A stretch of 64,000 nt of DNA from Sulfolobus islandicus Y.N.15.51 (GCF_000022485.1 NC_012623.1:2134501-2198500), one strand, 5' to 3'. Positions 9,414 through 18,810 are shown, numbered from the stretch's first letter. Numbers and translations: made by a program. Notes: generated from the letters alone by a model not told the origin.

Positions 9414-10373
9414 GTGCTAAGATCTACAGTAATCGTTGCCGCGCACAAGAGGAAGGCGTTTATAAAAGATGCTATTAAGTCAATCAAGGAAAATTCATTA
9501 GAACCAACAGAAATTATAGTAGTGAAGAATTTCAAGGACAGTGAGATTGACTCTTTTTTAGGTACTTATCATATAAAGAATATTTACACAGACGATGAAA
9601 CGTTAGGCGGAAAGATTTCATTGGGTATATCTGAGAGTTCTGGCGATATACTATTCTTTTTAGATGATGATGATTTATTTAGTAAGAATAAAATTAGAGA
9701 AGTCGTCAATAAATTCAGCGAGTATAATATAGGATTTTATCATAATGATCAAGAGATATTTTCTGATAAACCAATAAGTTCTTATTCTTCTATAGATAAC
9801 CGAGGATTTATATATTACAGTGATATTGACTCGCAAAAATTGAAGAAGCTTTTGTTTAAGTTTAAAGCTGGATTTAATACAAGCTCCATTGTAATTAGTA
9901 GAGATCTAGCAATGAGGTGCATTGACCTATTGAGAAACGTTAAGATAACTGTTGATACATTTCTATTATTCTGTGCCATAGAAAATAAGCTACCTATAAT
10001 GATAGATTTTAGAAGGTTAACCCATTATAGACGTCTTACGAGCCAGAACAGTAATAAGGACGTAAATCTATCAGCAATCAGGGTGTATTATGAGGACGCA
10101 TTATATTTTAAGCGGATATTTAATAGCAAAGTTTTGAAAGATTTTATTGAAATGCCAATTATTCAGCGTGAGCTAATATATAAGATGCTTTCTAAAGAAA
10201 TTAGTAGGAGAGAAGCCTTAATTGACGTGATAAAGAACTTAAAATATTCTTTAAAATACCCAACTAAATGGAATTTTTTCCTTCAAGGACTCTCTTTGAT
10301 GGCAGTGTTCTCGGCAGAGAAAAGTAGAAGTTTCTATCTAAAAAAAGTACGTAGTAATTCAATGTTTTCCTAA
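9414..10373 (+). CDS. Family 2 glycosyltransferase
   Basis: A 319-aa GT-A fold enzyme, predicted to transfer a sugar from a nucleotide donor on the cytoplasmic side. It begins STVIVAAHKRKAFIKDAI and has GDILFFLDDDDLF near residue 83, the DxD-type metal/donor site of GT2. Start is GTG 9414; no ATG lies close by. It is divergent from the FkbM gene and convergent with the GT4 at 10377, and belongs to the glycan cluster. The exact linkage is unknown. Confidence 0.85.
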   Translation: MLRSTVIVAAHKRKAFIKDAIKSIKENSLEPTEIIVVKNFKDSEIDSFLGTYHIKNIYTDDETLGGKISLGISESSGDILFFLDDDDLFSKNKIREVVNKFSEYNIGFYHNDQEIFSDKPISSYSSIDNRGFIYYSDIDSQKLKKLLFKFKAGFNTSSIVISRDLAMRCIDLLRNVKITVDTFLLFCAIENKLPIMIDFRRLTHYRRLTSQNSNKDVNLSAIRVYYEDALYFKRIFNSKVLKDFIEMPIIQRELIYKMLSKEISRREALIDVIKNLKYSLKYPTKWNFFLQGLSLMAVFSAEKSRSFYLKKVRSNSMFS

Positions 10374-10376
10374 TAG

Positions 10377-11426
10377 TCATACTTTTAGCTTATCTAAGAT
10401 AGATAGCAATAGTTTAGTTTGTTTTTGTATAGAAAATTCTTCAGCCCTCTTTCTGCTTTTTATAGTAACGTCCTCGGGATAACCTTCACTGTAAATTTTC
10501 ATCGTTAAACGATAAAATTCTTCTTCATCTGACGCCAACCACCCACTTTCCCCATCTATTATAGTCTCAGACGGTCCACCAGAATATCTAAAAGCGGTAA
10601 CTGGAGTCCCAGAGGCCATAGATTCTACAGGAATGTAGCCAAAATATTCAAAGTCTACTGGATACAGTGTAACTAACGCGGAAGAATAAAGATCCCTTAA
10701 TTCTTCATCACTAACTTTCTCTAAATATTCAGCATTAGGTATTTTGTATCCTATAACCTTCATCTTTACCTTTTCAGCAAGTTTACTTAACAACTCAATG
10801 TGAGAGGGATATCCTCTCTTTAAAATCGCTAACACGAACTTTTCTTTACTCTTGGAAGGCTTAAAGAAGTCTGTATCTAGGGGTGGATAAACTACTGAGC
10901 TAGGAGGTCTATTATAAAATAAAGAAACATAAACTGCTGAAGTTTTACTGTTTGCTAGTACGATCTTATATTTCCTAACGAAATTGGAAAATTTTATTGT
11001 ATTATGTAGGAGGAAAGAAGACCCTAAAACTGAAATTAACTTATTCTTTCTATAAAATGGTTCCCAGAAGAATACGCTAATTAAAACACCTTGACTCCAA
11101 TAGACTAAATCGTTTTTAAATTCTGAAAGGGGAACTAGATCATCTGTAGCAACAATAAATTTTCCATCCTCTAACATATACTTTCTAAATGGTCTTAGAG
11201 GAGAGGAAGAGCCTAGAAGAATTCTAAAACTAGAAAACATTCCCAAACTTTTACCTAAATTGATTACTTCTATGTTTCCTAGCTTGCTAGTGTCTAGTGA
11301 AACTGATAACGAAACGATTACAGGTTCGTAATTGCTTAACCTTTTTATTCCCTTGGCGAAGTTTATTATTGCTCTGCTTGCTCCATCTCTTTCTTTAAGA
11401 TGGCTGGTAAGTAAAAAGATCTTCAC
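10377..11426 (-). CDS. GT4-family glycosyltransferase
   Basis: A 349-aa GT-B enzyme. The N-terminus MKIFLLTSHLKERDGASRAI carries the acceptor-side loop, and the C-terminal half has FGYIPVESMASGTPVTAFRYSGG, the E-x7-E donor-binding motif of GT4. A single intact frame starts at ATG 11426, only a few bases downstream of the FkbM gene at 11433-12167, so the two are probably co-transcribed. It likely adds one sugar to a lipid-linked or surface glycan. Confidence 0.85.
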   Translation of the reverse strand: MKIFLLTSHLKERDGASRAIINFAKGIKRLSNYEPVIVSLSVSLDTSKLGNIEVINLGKSLGMFSSFRILLGSSSPLRPFRKYMLEDGKFIVATDDLVPLSEFKNDLVYWSQGVLISVFFWEPFYRKNKLISVLGSSFLLHNTIKFSNFVRKYKIVLANSKTSAVYVSLFYNRPPSSVVYPPLDTDFFKPSKSKEKFVLAILKRGYPSHIELLSKLAEKVKMKVIGYKIPNAEYLEKVSDEELRDLYSSALVTLYPVDFEYFGYIPVESMASGTPVTAFRYSGGPSETIIDGESGWLASDEEEFYRLTMKIYSEGYPEDVTIKSRKRAEEFSIQKQTKLLLSILDKLKV

Positions 11427-11432
11427 AGAGAT

Positions 11433-12167
11433 TTACTTCTTCTTTGCATATATAAATCCTAAGTTCTTCAACGTATGTTCAACCTTAACTTTATACCCAT
11501 TTCTGTGTAAGTTATTAACCAAATCTGTATATTCATTATCCCATTCTATGAGCAGTTCACTAATTTCCTTAATGTAAGGGGCAATGATTCTCTCACACCC
11601 ATCACAATCTATTTTAGCTACATCAAAGGGCCCGTAAAGAGAAACTAATTTTGGCCAACTTATAATATTATTACTATCTTCAACTCCAACACCTTTATCT
11701 ACTACGGTAACGTTATCAATTCTGTTAACTTTTAGGTTATCTCTCATCAGTTCAACTTTTCTTTTATCTATCTCTACTGCTACTACTTCCTTTGCACCCG
11801 CGATAGAGAAGTAAATTGGGGAATCTCCTATCCCGGCTCCTATATCTAACACTCTTTTACCTTTAACGTTAATTCTCCAATAATCCGAGAAAGAATCTCC
11901 CGGATAACTTAATTTCCACCCCTTCAAATAAATTTCCCTTCCTTTAAATTGAAATTTCACACTATCTTCATTGAGCTCAGTGATCCTTAGACCGGCTAAC
12001 AAAACTACTTCATTAGGTTTTAAGTATAAGACTTGTCCATTTCTTAATTTACATTTTATTTTCTCTCTATAAAAATAAATGTCGAGCATTACTGAATACC
12101 AGTTTGCGAAAGTTATACTATACTGTCTTATTAATTCAAGTAGTCGTTTAGGCGGGATATACTCCAT
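11433..12167 (-). CDS. FkbM-family methyltransferase
   Basis: A 244-aa SAM-dependent methyltransferase. Visible marks are motif I VLDIGAGIGDSPIYF near residue 108, the acidic VAVEIDKRK segment, and KIDCDGCERI near residue 185 (FkbM-type post-motif). About 90 N-terminal residues precede the SAM domain, as in the related gene at 8454. It is the first gene of a pair with the GT4 at 10377. FkbM enzymes methylate hydroxyls of sugars and other small molecules, so it probably O-methylates a glycan residue. Confidence 0.82.
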   Translation of the reverse strand: MEYIPPKRLLELIRQYSITFANWYSVMLDIYFYREKIKCKLRNGQVLYLKPNEVVLLAGLRITELNEDSVKFQFKGREIYLKGWKLSYPGDSFSDYWRINVKGKRVLDIGAGIGDSPIYFSIAGAKEVVAVEIDKRKVELMRDNLKVNRIDNVTVVDKGVGVEDSNNIISWPKLVSLYGPFDVAKIDCDGCERIIAPYIKEISELLIEWDNEYTDLVNNLHRNGYKVKVEHTLKNLGFIYAKKK

Positions 12168-12673
12168 ATTCTCTAATATAAGTTTTTAATTATTAAACTC
12201 CTGGTAAAAGACACAATATAGGAGTTTTACGAGTAGCATTTTAGGGAAAATTCTAGAGTTAAATAATTTTCAAAATTATGTGGAGATAAATTTTGAAGTT
12301 CCATTATATACATATTAGATTTTTATGGTATTTCATAAAATTAAATATAAATATTAATGGAGCCCTTTATAAGAATATTATAATAAGGATTTTCCAATAA
12401 ATGCTATACGAGTAGCATTATATTAGGTTAAAGTAGCTTAACATATACTAAAAAGTATTAAGACTAAAAGAAGAAGTTTAGGATCGTAAAACAAGGAGGC
12501 AATCTTAGATATACGTTGCAGTGATTATCCAATTACATTAGCAAGCCCTACATAGCTAACAAAAATGGATAGCCTTTTCTAGACGGAAATTGAAAAAGAG
12601 TTTAAAGTTTAGTTTGTCGTCTGATTTTATTTTTATCTTATAGCTTTAAATCTCACTTTTCCTATTTCAGACT
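12168..12673. other. Intergenic region with short direct repeat
   Basis: About 500 AT-rich bases without a gene. The string ACGAGTAGCATT occurs at 12229-12240 and again at 12408-12419, in both cases after a T-rich run. Its role is unknown; it may be part of a regulatory or decayed segment. Confidence 0.45.
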
Positions 12674-13416
12674 GTGAGTTTATTCCGTTACGGAGGTTTA
12701 AGGATAGAGATACCTATAGGATACGAGTACGTTTATTACTCAACGTTCATAGTAGGTGAGTATGATTTCTTAAGGTTCAAGAAAGAAGACACTGTACTAG
12801 ATGCCGGAGCTTTTATAGGCGATTTTACAGTGAAAATTGCTAGGAAAGTTAAGGAAGTAGTAGCTGTAGAGCCGTTACCTTGGGCTTTCAAAATTCTGAA
12901 GAGGAACGTTGAGGTTAACGAGTTAAAAAACGTTACCTTGGTCAATAAGGCACTTTACGATGAAGATGGGATAAAAATTAGGATATCCGATGAGGGGGTA
13001 GGGAGTAAGGTATCAAATGAGGGGATAGAGGTTACTACGACTACCATAGAGTCCCTAGGTAAGTTTTCTGTGGTTAAGATGGATATTGAAGGTACAGAAG
13101 GTAGGTTAATTAAAGGTAATTGGTTGAATTCTGTTAGGGAAATTGCCATGGAATTACACGGTAATGAAAAGTTATTAGTATACCGGCAATGTTAAGGGAT
13201 AAAGGGTTTAATGTAAGGTTTATGAAATGGAGTGATGTAGTAAAAAATTCGGTAAAGAATATCTCTTTACACTTTCTGGACTTTCTTAAAGCAGAAATGA
13301 AAACATGGATTATGAGCAACGCAATTAAGGGGTTTCTCACAAGGAATAGGGGTTACACAATCCCTTCTTTAACTAAGGAAGAATTCAAAATACTCTACGG
13401 TAGAAGATATAGCTAA
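12674..13416 (+). pseudogene. FkbM-family methyltransferase, one frameshift
   Basis: The first frame (12674-13195, GTG start) gives 173 aa with motif I VLDAGAFIGDFTVK, VAVEPLPWAFK and KMDIEGTEGRL, the classic FkbM motif. After ELHGNEKLL the frame runs into a stop at 13193-13195. The remaining C-terminus (MLRDKGFNVRFMKWSD onward) continues in the frame one base back, to 13416. A single missing base near 13175-13185 explains it. Total length would be about 247 aa, normal for the family. It could still be functional if this is a sequence error. Confidence 0.75.
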
Positions 13417-13462
13417 ACTTTGATGTTAAAAGTTAAACCTCAAAACGCAGAAGCATTAAGGA

Positions 13463-13473
13463 AAAGTATATAG
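13463..13473 (+). promoter_or_regulatory. TATA-like promoter of the methyltransferase at 13497
   Basis: AAAGTATATAG is centred about 28 nt before ATG 13497, the spacing expected for a leaderless crenarchaeal gene. Confidence 0.5.
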
Positions 13474-13496
13474 CAGGATTTTGCTTAAATGCAAAC

Positions 13497-14228
13497 ATGG
13501 AAAAACATCCCATAAAGGATTTTTATGAAACACACTATGCTAAGTTGGATTTAACTAAGCACATGTTAGAAAGAATTACGTTAACCGAAAAGGCCTTATC
13601 CCTCTTTTTAAATGAAAAAAGGACTATAGTTGAAATAGGGTGCGGTAATGGGAAAAATTTGAGGTATTATAAGGAAAGGCTAGGATTTAAAGATGCTTAC
13701 TGTATTGAAATTGCCTCTTCTGCTGAAGATGAGATAAGGAGGAACGGAATTACGCCATACATAGAGGACGTTAATACATCTAAACTTCCTTTTATGGATT
13801 CTAGTGTTAATGCGGTTATTTTTGAAGAGGTTATAGAGCATCTATATAACTCAGATTTAGTATTGAGCGAAATCCATAGAGTATTAAAGAAAGGAGAAAA
13901 CGGTATTCTAATTTTATCAACTCCTAATCTATCATCATGGATTAATAGGCTGGCACTATTTATGGGTTATCAGCCCTTTTCTCACGACGTATCGTTTGTA
14001 AAGGGCTTCGGTAGGTTGGCATATAAAGACCAAACTAATGGCCACATAAAATCTTTCACTTTAAGGGCTATGATTGAGTACCTTGAATATTTCGGCTTCG
14101 AAGTCATAGACAAGAGGGGACTTATTGCAGATGGTATCCCTTCATGGCTTTCAGCTCTAGATAGATTTTTCTCCCATTTTCCATCATTAGCTTCTCACAT
14201 GTTCATAGTAGCTAAAAAAGAACAGTAG
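13497..14228 (+). CDS. Class I SAM methyltransferase (Methyltransf_11 type)
   Basis: A 243-aa protein with motif I TIVEIGCGNGKNLRYY near residue 42, a motif II/III region VNAVIFEEVIEHLYN near residue 103 and LKKGENGILILSTPN, the usual order in UbiE/Methyltransf_11-like enzymes. It differs from the FkbM genes around it. Small-molecule or sugar methylation is likely, and its place in the glycan cluster favours a sugar or lipid carrier substrate. The start ATG 13497 has a well-placed TATA box. Confidence 0.8.
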   Translation: MEKHPIKDFYETHYAKLDLTKHMLERITLTEKALSLFLNEKRTIVEIGCGNGKNLRYYKERLGFKDAYCIEIASSAEDEIRRNGITPYIEDVNTSKLPFMDSSVNAVIFEEVIEHLYNSDLVLSEIHRVLKKGENGILILSTPNLSSWINRLALFMGYQPFSHDVSFVKGFGRLAYKDQTNGHIKSFTLRAMIEYLEYFGFEVIDKRGLIADGIPSWLSALDRFFSHFPSLASHMFIVAKKEQ

Positions 14229-14291
14229 CTATTAGATTTTATCTTAATTTTAAGCCAGAGCTTATCGCAAGACTCCATATAACTACTAAAA

Positions 14292-15413
14292 TTAAGTTAT
14301 GCCTTCAACTAGTTTTTTTGTATGATTTTCCCATGTATATTCCTTCTGTATTTTAGCTATACCTAACTGTAATTCCTTATATTTATTTTCATTCATATTT
14401 CTCAGAAATTCTTTAATTTCTTTAATATTGATACCATGGATAACTAAACCTACATTATATCTTGTAGCCAAATTAGCTGTTCCCAATTCATCATTAATTA
14501 TCACTGGTAATGTATGCTGCATAGCCTCAATAAACGGCGTAGCTAGACCATATTCACCGTAACCAAACCTAATAAGGAATTTGCTTTTATCGTATAACTC
14601 GTGGAGTTTACTTTCACTTACACCTTCTAGCATCTCCACTTTACTTTCTATTCCTTCTTCTTTAACTTTCTTCAAAAAATATTCTTTAGCTTTTTTAACT
14701 CTCCAATTACCTACAAACAATAGTTTATAATCATCTACATTTTTTATTACTTCTATATAATTCCAGGGCTTTCTGCCTAGATCCCAAAATGAGACTGTTA
14801 TTAGATAATTTTCCTTTTCTCTAAAGGATTTTTCAGAAATTTTATCCATACCGGGGTAGTTAGATGTTGCGTTTATTCCATGTTTCTCATAGATAGTTCT
14901 GGCGACCTTATCAGTAACTGCGAAAACTTTTTTTGCTTTAAGAAATATCTTTCTTTCTAGATCATTGATCATTTTTCCTAAGATCGGAAGGGAATAATTA
15001 GTTACCTTTTCGTGAACGAACACGCTAAAAGGAATTTTGTTCCTTTCAAAGGCTTTCAAACAGCCTATTGCTGTAAACTGATCGTGGCAAATTAAATAAT
15101 CAGCCTTCTCTTCTTTGGCTATATCACTAATTTTCATTATAAGATCTAGATCTACAGTACTTTCAATTCCTCTATCTCTAGCGAACATTTTTGTTCCGAC
15201 GTAGAAAATCGGCGTGAGTACGCCGTGTCCTTCTCTTATCACCTTGTAATCTACGTCTTTTAACATCTCTTCGTAGCCTTTAGTGTTTGTCCCCCTTAGA
15301 AATATGAGCTTAGGCTCATATCCTAATTTTTTTAACCATCTGTATTCGTTGATCGCTATTCTCTGTGCCCCAGCGGTCCAAAGAGTCCTTAGGATTATGA
15401 GTATTCTCGTCAT
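14292..15413 (-). CDS. GT4-family glycosyltransferase
   Basis: A 373-aa GT-B enzyme: N-terminal MTRILIILRTLWTAGAQRIA (glycine/alanine loop of GT4), a central LLFVGNWRVKKAKEYF donor-domain start, and GEYGLATPFIEAMQHTLPVI with the E-x7-E-like donor motif near residue 290. The frame is intact from ATG 15413. It is the last gene of the glycan cluster before the nested IS elements. Confidence 0.83.
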   Translation of the reverse strand: MTRILIILRTLWTAGAQRIAINEYRWLKKLGYEPKLIFLRGTNTKGYEEMLKDVDYKVIREGHGVLTPIFYVGTKMFARDRGIESTVDLDLIMKISDIAKEEKADYLICHDQFTAIGCLKAFERNKIPFSVFVHEKVTNYSLPILGKMINDLERKIFLKAKKVFAVTDKVARTIYEKHGINATSNYPGMDKISEKSFREKENYLITVSFWDLGRKPWNYIEVIKNVDDYKLLFVGNWRVKKAKEYFLKKVKEEGIESKVEMLEGVSESKLHELYDKSKFLIRFGYGEYGLATPFIEAMQHTLPVIINDELGTANLATRYNVGLVIHGINIKEIKEFLRNMNENKYKELQLGIAKIQKEYTWENHTKKLVEGIT

Positions 15414-15522
15414 AAGGTATTCAATTATTTCGCATATTTTTAATCTTTTGCTCTTTTATATGACAGTACCATGTCTATGACAAACAATGTGAGGAGGAGA
15501 ACGAACAGTATTAAATCATTAT

Positions 15523-15531
15523 GATACAATT
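15523..15531. repeat. 9-bp target duplication, left copy
   Basis: GATACAATT directly precedes the left terminal repeat (TGCTTTGTTGATCT) of the IS5-like element. The same nine bases follow the right terminal repeat at 18070-18078. Confidence 0.85.
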
Positions 15532-15626
15532 TGCTTTGTTGATCTCTTCAATTTATTTCATAAGCATGATATGATGCACTGAGAATTTTTCAGTAATTAA
15601 TATTTATTTCAACGTTATTCGCAAGC

Positions 15627-15737
15627 TCACACCCTAACACCCGGAGCTCTACCAACTAAAGAATTAGCCAAGTGGACCATCCATGCATAAGCCCAGAACT
15701 TGAGCTTAGCCTCAACCACTTGTCCTAAAAAACTCCT
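15627..15737 (-). pseudogene. C-terminal part of IS5-family transposase
   Basis: On the minus strand, RSFLGQVVEAKLKFWAYA and HLANSLVGRAPGV form the typical end of Sulfolobales IS5-type transposases. It continues exactly from the RAT codons at the other side of the IS110 insertion (about 17220), which proves one gene was split. Confidence 0.85.
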
Positions 15738-15840
15738 ACGGGGCAATCCACGCAAAACAAGAGAACGAATAAAACCAAGTATTACAAGAGAAAAGGAAAT
15801 AAACAAGTAAGGAGAAAAACAACATAAGCTCATAGAAAAC

Positions 15841-15950
15841 ATGGGGATAAAACCCCATCTACAAGGCTAGCTGTGAAGCCCCTAGAACGATCTAACAAGA
15901 GGGGATAAAAACCCCCGAGTAGGAGGTTGTAACAAAATACTCTAGGGGCT
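15841..15950 (+). ncRNA. Candidate bridge RNA of the IS110 element
   Basis: The leader of the element, upstream of the transposase, folds strongly. There is a 5' hairpin ATGGGG/CCCCAT (15841-15858) and then a perfect 10-bp stem AGCCCCTAGA (15877-15886) with TCTAGGGGCT (15941-15950). Its 54-nt interior contains a GGGG/CCCC hairpin (15901-15904 with 15912-15915). IS110 elements are known to encode a bridge RNA in this position whose two loops choose target and donor. The loops and their pairing partners are not proven here. Confidence 0.72.
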
Positions 15951-16028
15951 GAAACACTTAACACTATGCAAAGAAAACAAGGTATTATGAGAACAAAAAA
16001 TATCTCGAGAAACGCGTAATACACAACC

Positions 16029-17189
16029 ATGGAATTAAAAGTTACAAACAAGGCCTTCGCAATTGATATTTCACAAAGCAAACTAACAGCAGCAAAGGGA
16101 GAACTAGTAGTAGAACAAGAAAAATCAGCAGTATACGTCAAGGAGGTAAAGGAATTCAACCACGACAACGAGGGAATAGAGGAACTAATTAAATTCCTAG
16201 GAGAATATAAGGAAGGAATAATAGAGGCAACCGGAATATATTACTTCTACCTACACGAAAAACTAACGGAAAAAGGATACAAGGTAACAGTAATAAACCC
16301 ACTACACCTAACAGAAATACTAGGGAAAAAGACAGACAAACTCGACGCACAAAGGTTACTAGTAGCACACATGACCGGAGTAATCAAGGGATCATACATA
16401 CCAACAGGAGAAATAATGGAGCTAAGAGAACTAACGAGATATAGGGAAAGCTTAGTAGAGAAGACAACACAAGTAAAGAACGAGATAAGGAAAATATTAG
16501 AATTCGCGGGATATAAAATACAACCATTCGACAAGAAGGGAAGAAAACTACTTGAAAAGCTAGTAAAGGGGGAGGGACTAAGCAAGGAAGAGAAGGAGGA
16601 ACTAAAAGAAAAACTAGGGAGAAACTTAAACGACGCGGAAAAACTAGCGTTAAAACAATTAGTTGAACTGTTAAAAAACTTGGAGAAAATGATTAAGGAG
16701 GTTGAGGATATGATAATTTCCAAGATTCCAAAACCAGTAATTGAGTTGAGTAAGATCCCCGGGATTGGTTTGATTAGTGCTGCAACTATTTACGCTGAGT
16801 TCGGTGATGTTTCCCGTTTTTCCAGTTCTAAGGCTGCTAGGGCTTATGCAAGCTTTGCACCCAAAACTAAGCAGAGTGGTGATAGCGAGTCTCACTCCGG
16901 TATGATTAGGGGTAATAAGTATTTGCGTAGAGCTCTCTACTTGGTTGCCAAGGTTGCTAGGGGTCTTGAGCCTTTTAAAGGGTATTATGAGAGGCTTATT
17001 GCTAGGGGGAAGAGTGTTACTCAAGCTACTTGTGCTCTTGCCGGAAAGCTTGCAAGCATTTGTTATCATGTTATAAAGGACGGTGTTTACAAGGGAGTTG
17101 TCAAGAAGAGTTTTAGGATTCCTAGGGGTAAGGAAGTTAATGTCAAGGACTTCGACGTGGGAGACGCGCTAGACTCGTTATCCCCATAG
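16029..17189 (+). CDS. IS110-family transposase (DEDD recombinase)
   Basis: 386 aa. The N-terminal RuvC-like domain shows FAIDISQSK (Asp13), IIEATGIYYFY and KKTDKLDAQRL, the DEDD residues of the family. The C-terminal Tnp domain begins at IPGIGLISAATIYAE and has FAPKTKQSGDSE, where Ser283 is the likely nucleophile. A coiled segment lies between. The length is normal and the frame intact, so it is probably active, guided by the leader RNA. The last codons overlap the residual IS5 transposase frame on the opposite strand only because of the element end. Confidence 0.92.
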   Translation: MELKVTNKAFAIDISQSKLTAAKGELVVEQEKSAVYVKEVKEFNHDNEGIEELIKFLGEYKEGIIEATGIYYFYLHEKLTEKGYKVTVINPLHLTEILGKKTDKLDAQRLLVAHMTGVIKGSYIPTGEIMELRELTRYRESLVEKTTQVKNEIRKILEFAGYKIQPFDKKGRKLLEKLVKGEGLSKEEKEELKEKLGRNLNDAEKLALKQLVELLKNLEKMIKEVEDMIISKIPKPVIELSKIPGIGLISAATIYAEFGDVSRFSSSKAARAYASFAPKTKQSGDSESHSGMIRGNKYLRRALYLVAKVARGLEPFKGYYERLIARGKSVTQATCALAGKLASICYHVIKDGVYKGVVKKSFRIPRGKEVNVKDFDVGDALDSLSP

Positions 17190-17219
17190 GTTTGTTAGAG
17201 GCGTCAGCATGTAGTGCCT

Positions 17220-18006
17220 TGTAGCCCTAACAGATTCCCCAAAAGTACGCTTCACAGCAGAGAATAAGGACTCAATCCTCCACCTAACACCATAACCCTT
17301 CTCCTCCCTCCAACGATTATAACCCAACCTCTTGAACTCCCTTACAGCCTTTCTCCTAGCAGGATGGCCACGCCTAGTAGAAGCGTTCTTCCTAGGTGGG
17401 ACAACAACCTCAACCCCAGTCTTGTAAACCTCATTAGCATCATAAGCTTTATCTCCATAAAACTTCTTGACCTTCTTTCCCTTATCTTGTAAATCCTTAA
17501 CTGTCTTAACTGCAGTCTTAACCTCGTTGCTGGTTACTTCAGCGTTTATTACGTTGAATTGGTCCTTATCCATTACTATTTCGATCTTGAGGAATTTTGA
17601 GTCCTTGGTTTTTCCCCATTTTGCTATAATGTATTGTCCTCCCTTGTTTGTGCTTATTCCCGTTGCGTCTGCTATTACTTCAAGTTGGTCATTTGCCTCT
17701 GGGAATTTTATGTTCATGTTTCTTACTCTTTCCCATATTGTTGAGTAGTCTAGGCTTGTTGGGATGATTTTCAGTCTCTCTAGTGCTCTCAATACTCCTT
17801 CTATGGCCCTATAAGGTAGGAAGATGTGGAGGAATGCTAGGAATTCGTTGAACTCCTTTGGTGCCTTGTAGGTTTTCTTGGCATGCCTATTCTCCTCTGC
17901 TAGTAAACCAGTGTTCGAAGACGTAGAAGGGGAACATTAGGGTATATCTCGTTATAACGTTCTCGTCGTACTTGTGCCAATCCCTCTTGTACTTACTCTT
18001 TCCCAT
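17220..18006 (-). pseudogene. IS5-family transposase, N-terminal and catalytic part, frameshifted
   Basis: The start is ATG 18006 (MGKSKYKRDWHKYDENVITR). A stop after FTSRGE and continuation in another frame (LLAEENRHAKKTYKAPKEF) mark a frameshift near 17905. The catalytic region with VIADATGIS, FYGDKAYDANE and RIESLFSAVKRTFGESVRAT gives the DDE residues of IS5 transposases. The gene is cut at RAT by the IS110 and resumes at 15737. Confidence 0.85.
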
Positions 18007-18069
18007 GGGTAATACTCGGTATAATTATTTATAATTTTTGTATAATTCTGAAGTAGCCCACAAAGCAGA

Positions 18070-18293
18070 TACAATTTCAACAGTATATAAATCGTAACTC
18101 CTATGACTAGGATTGGAGTAAGGAATACTATGGGTTTTTCCATTTCGTCAGCTGAGTAAAAGGGTGGCTTTAGTAAGTCTATAAGATAAAACACTATAAG
18201 TATTAATGCGGATATAAACATGTTTAGGAATGAAAATACAAGTGATGACAGTGTGAATGTAAACATTGTTACTACGTCAATCTTCCAGTTCAT
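18070..18293 (-). pseudogene. Truncated membrane protein gene
   Basis: About 75 codons from ATG 18293 with three hydrophobic segments (VTMFTFTLSSLVFSF, ISALILIVFYLIDLL, TPILVIGVTIYILL). The natural frame is broken at the right end of the IS5-like element. The apparent C-terminus read beyond 18069 is IS sequence. No family is recognised, and its downstream half is not found to the left of the IS. Confidence 0.6.
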
Positions 18294-18673
18294 AGCTTAG
18301 ATCTTTACCTCTCACATTTATTTTTAACACATTTATTAAGGCTGTTTAGTAATGCGTGATAAACTAACGCAAATTCAATCTAAAATCAGATAAGTAAGAG
18401 GCTGAATCGGCAGATCATAATGAACCGGCTCGTGAGTTTTTAATAAGGCTGATAGAGCAAGTAAAATCGTGTAGGTTCAAGATGTCAAGAATTTCTCATA
18501 AGTGGATAAGAATTTCAGTCTTTTAGCTTCTAGCCATATAGTTTTTAACTAAGTTTTATAGAACTTTTACGGCCTATATACATGTGAGTTAGAGTAAATT
18601 TTGGGCTTTCTTTATGTATTCCCCCCATAAAGGTGTATCACTTGTTATTTGTAGAAAAGTGCATTTCAGTTTT
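18294..18673. other. Intergenic region without recognised gene
   Basis: About 380 bp without a coherent frame between the disrupted membrane gene and the VapB remnant. No repeat or structure was recognised. Confidence 0.4.
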
Positions 18674-18810
18674 GTGACTATCACAACGAAAGTCGTGAAT
18701 GAACTAATTTAAATCTAGAGAGCTTAAGGTCTAAGATTTTGCTGATATCAAATAATAAGCTAACTGTAGAGGAGTTACAAGATCACCTCATATGCTTTGC
18801 CGTGATTAAT
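18674..18810 (+). pseudogene. VapB-like antitoxin remnant
   Basis: GTG 18674 starts VTITTKVVNE and, after a frame break, LESLRSKILLISNNKLTVEE with QDHLICFAV follows. This parallels residues of the intact antitoxin at 46282 (LENLRAEILLKSNTKLTLEE, QDYLISFAI). No toxin partner remains. Confidence 0.6.

Larger units (their letters stand above)
15738..17219 (+). mobile_element. IS110-family element nested in the IS5-like element
   Basis: Joining the IS5 transposase across the insertion restores an uninterrupted reading (ESVRATRSFLGQVVE) and places the IS110 between two CCT trinucleotides (15735-15737 and 17217-17219), the likely recombination core. The element is 1482 bp with no terminal inverted repeats, as usual for IS110. 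It carries a leader of about 290 nt, an intact transposase and a very short 3' end. Confidence 0.85.
15532..18069 (-). mobile_element. IS5-family (ISC1058-like) element, interrupted by IS110
   Basis: The ends are TGCTTTGTTGATCT (15532) and, inverted, TGCTTTGTGGGCTA (18069), flanked by identical 9-bp duplications. Subtracting the 1482-bp IS110 inside leaves 1056 bp, close to the known length of ISC1058 (IS5 family). The transposase on the minus strand is split by the IS110 into 17220-18006 and 15627-15737 and also carries a frameshift, so this copy is dead. It was inserted into a membrane-protein gene (18070-18293). Confidence 0.88.

Noticed and set aside
15627-15842. A separate 71-aa gene
   Set aside because: Its C-terminal part is the tail of the split IS5 transposase; the N-terminal part is IS110 sequence.
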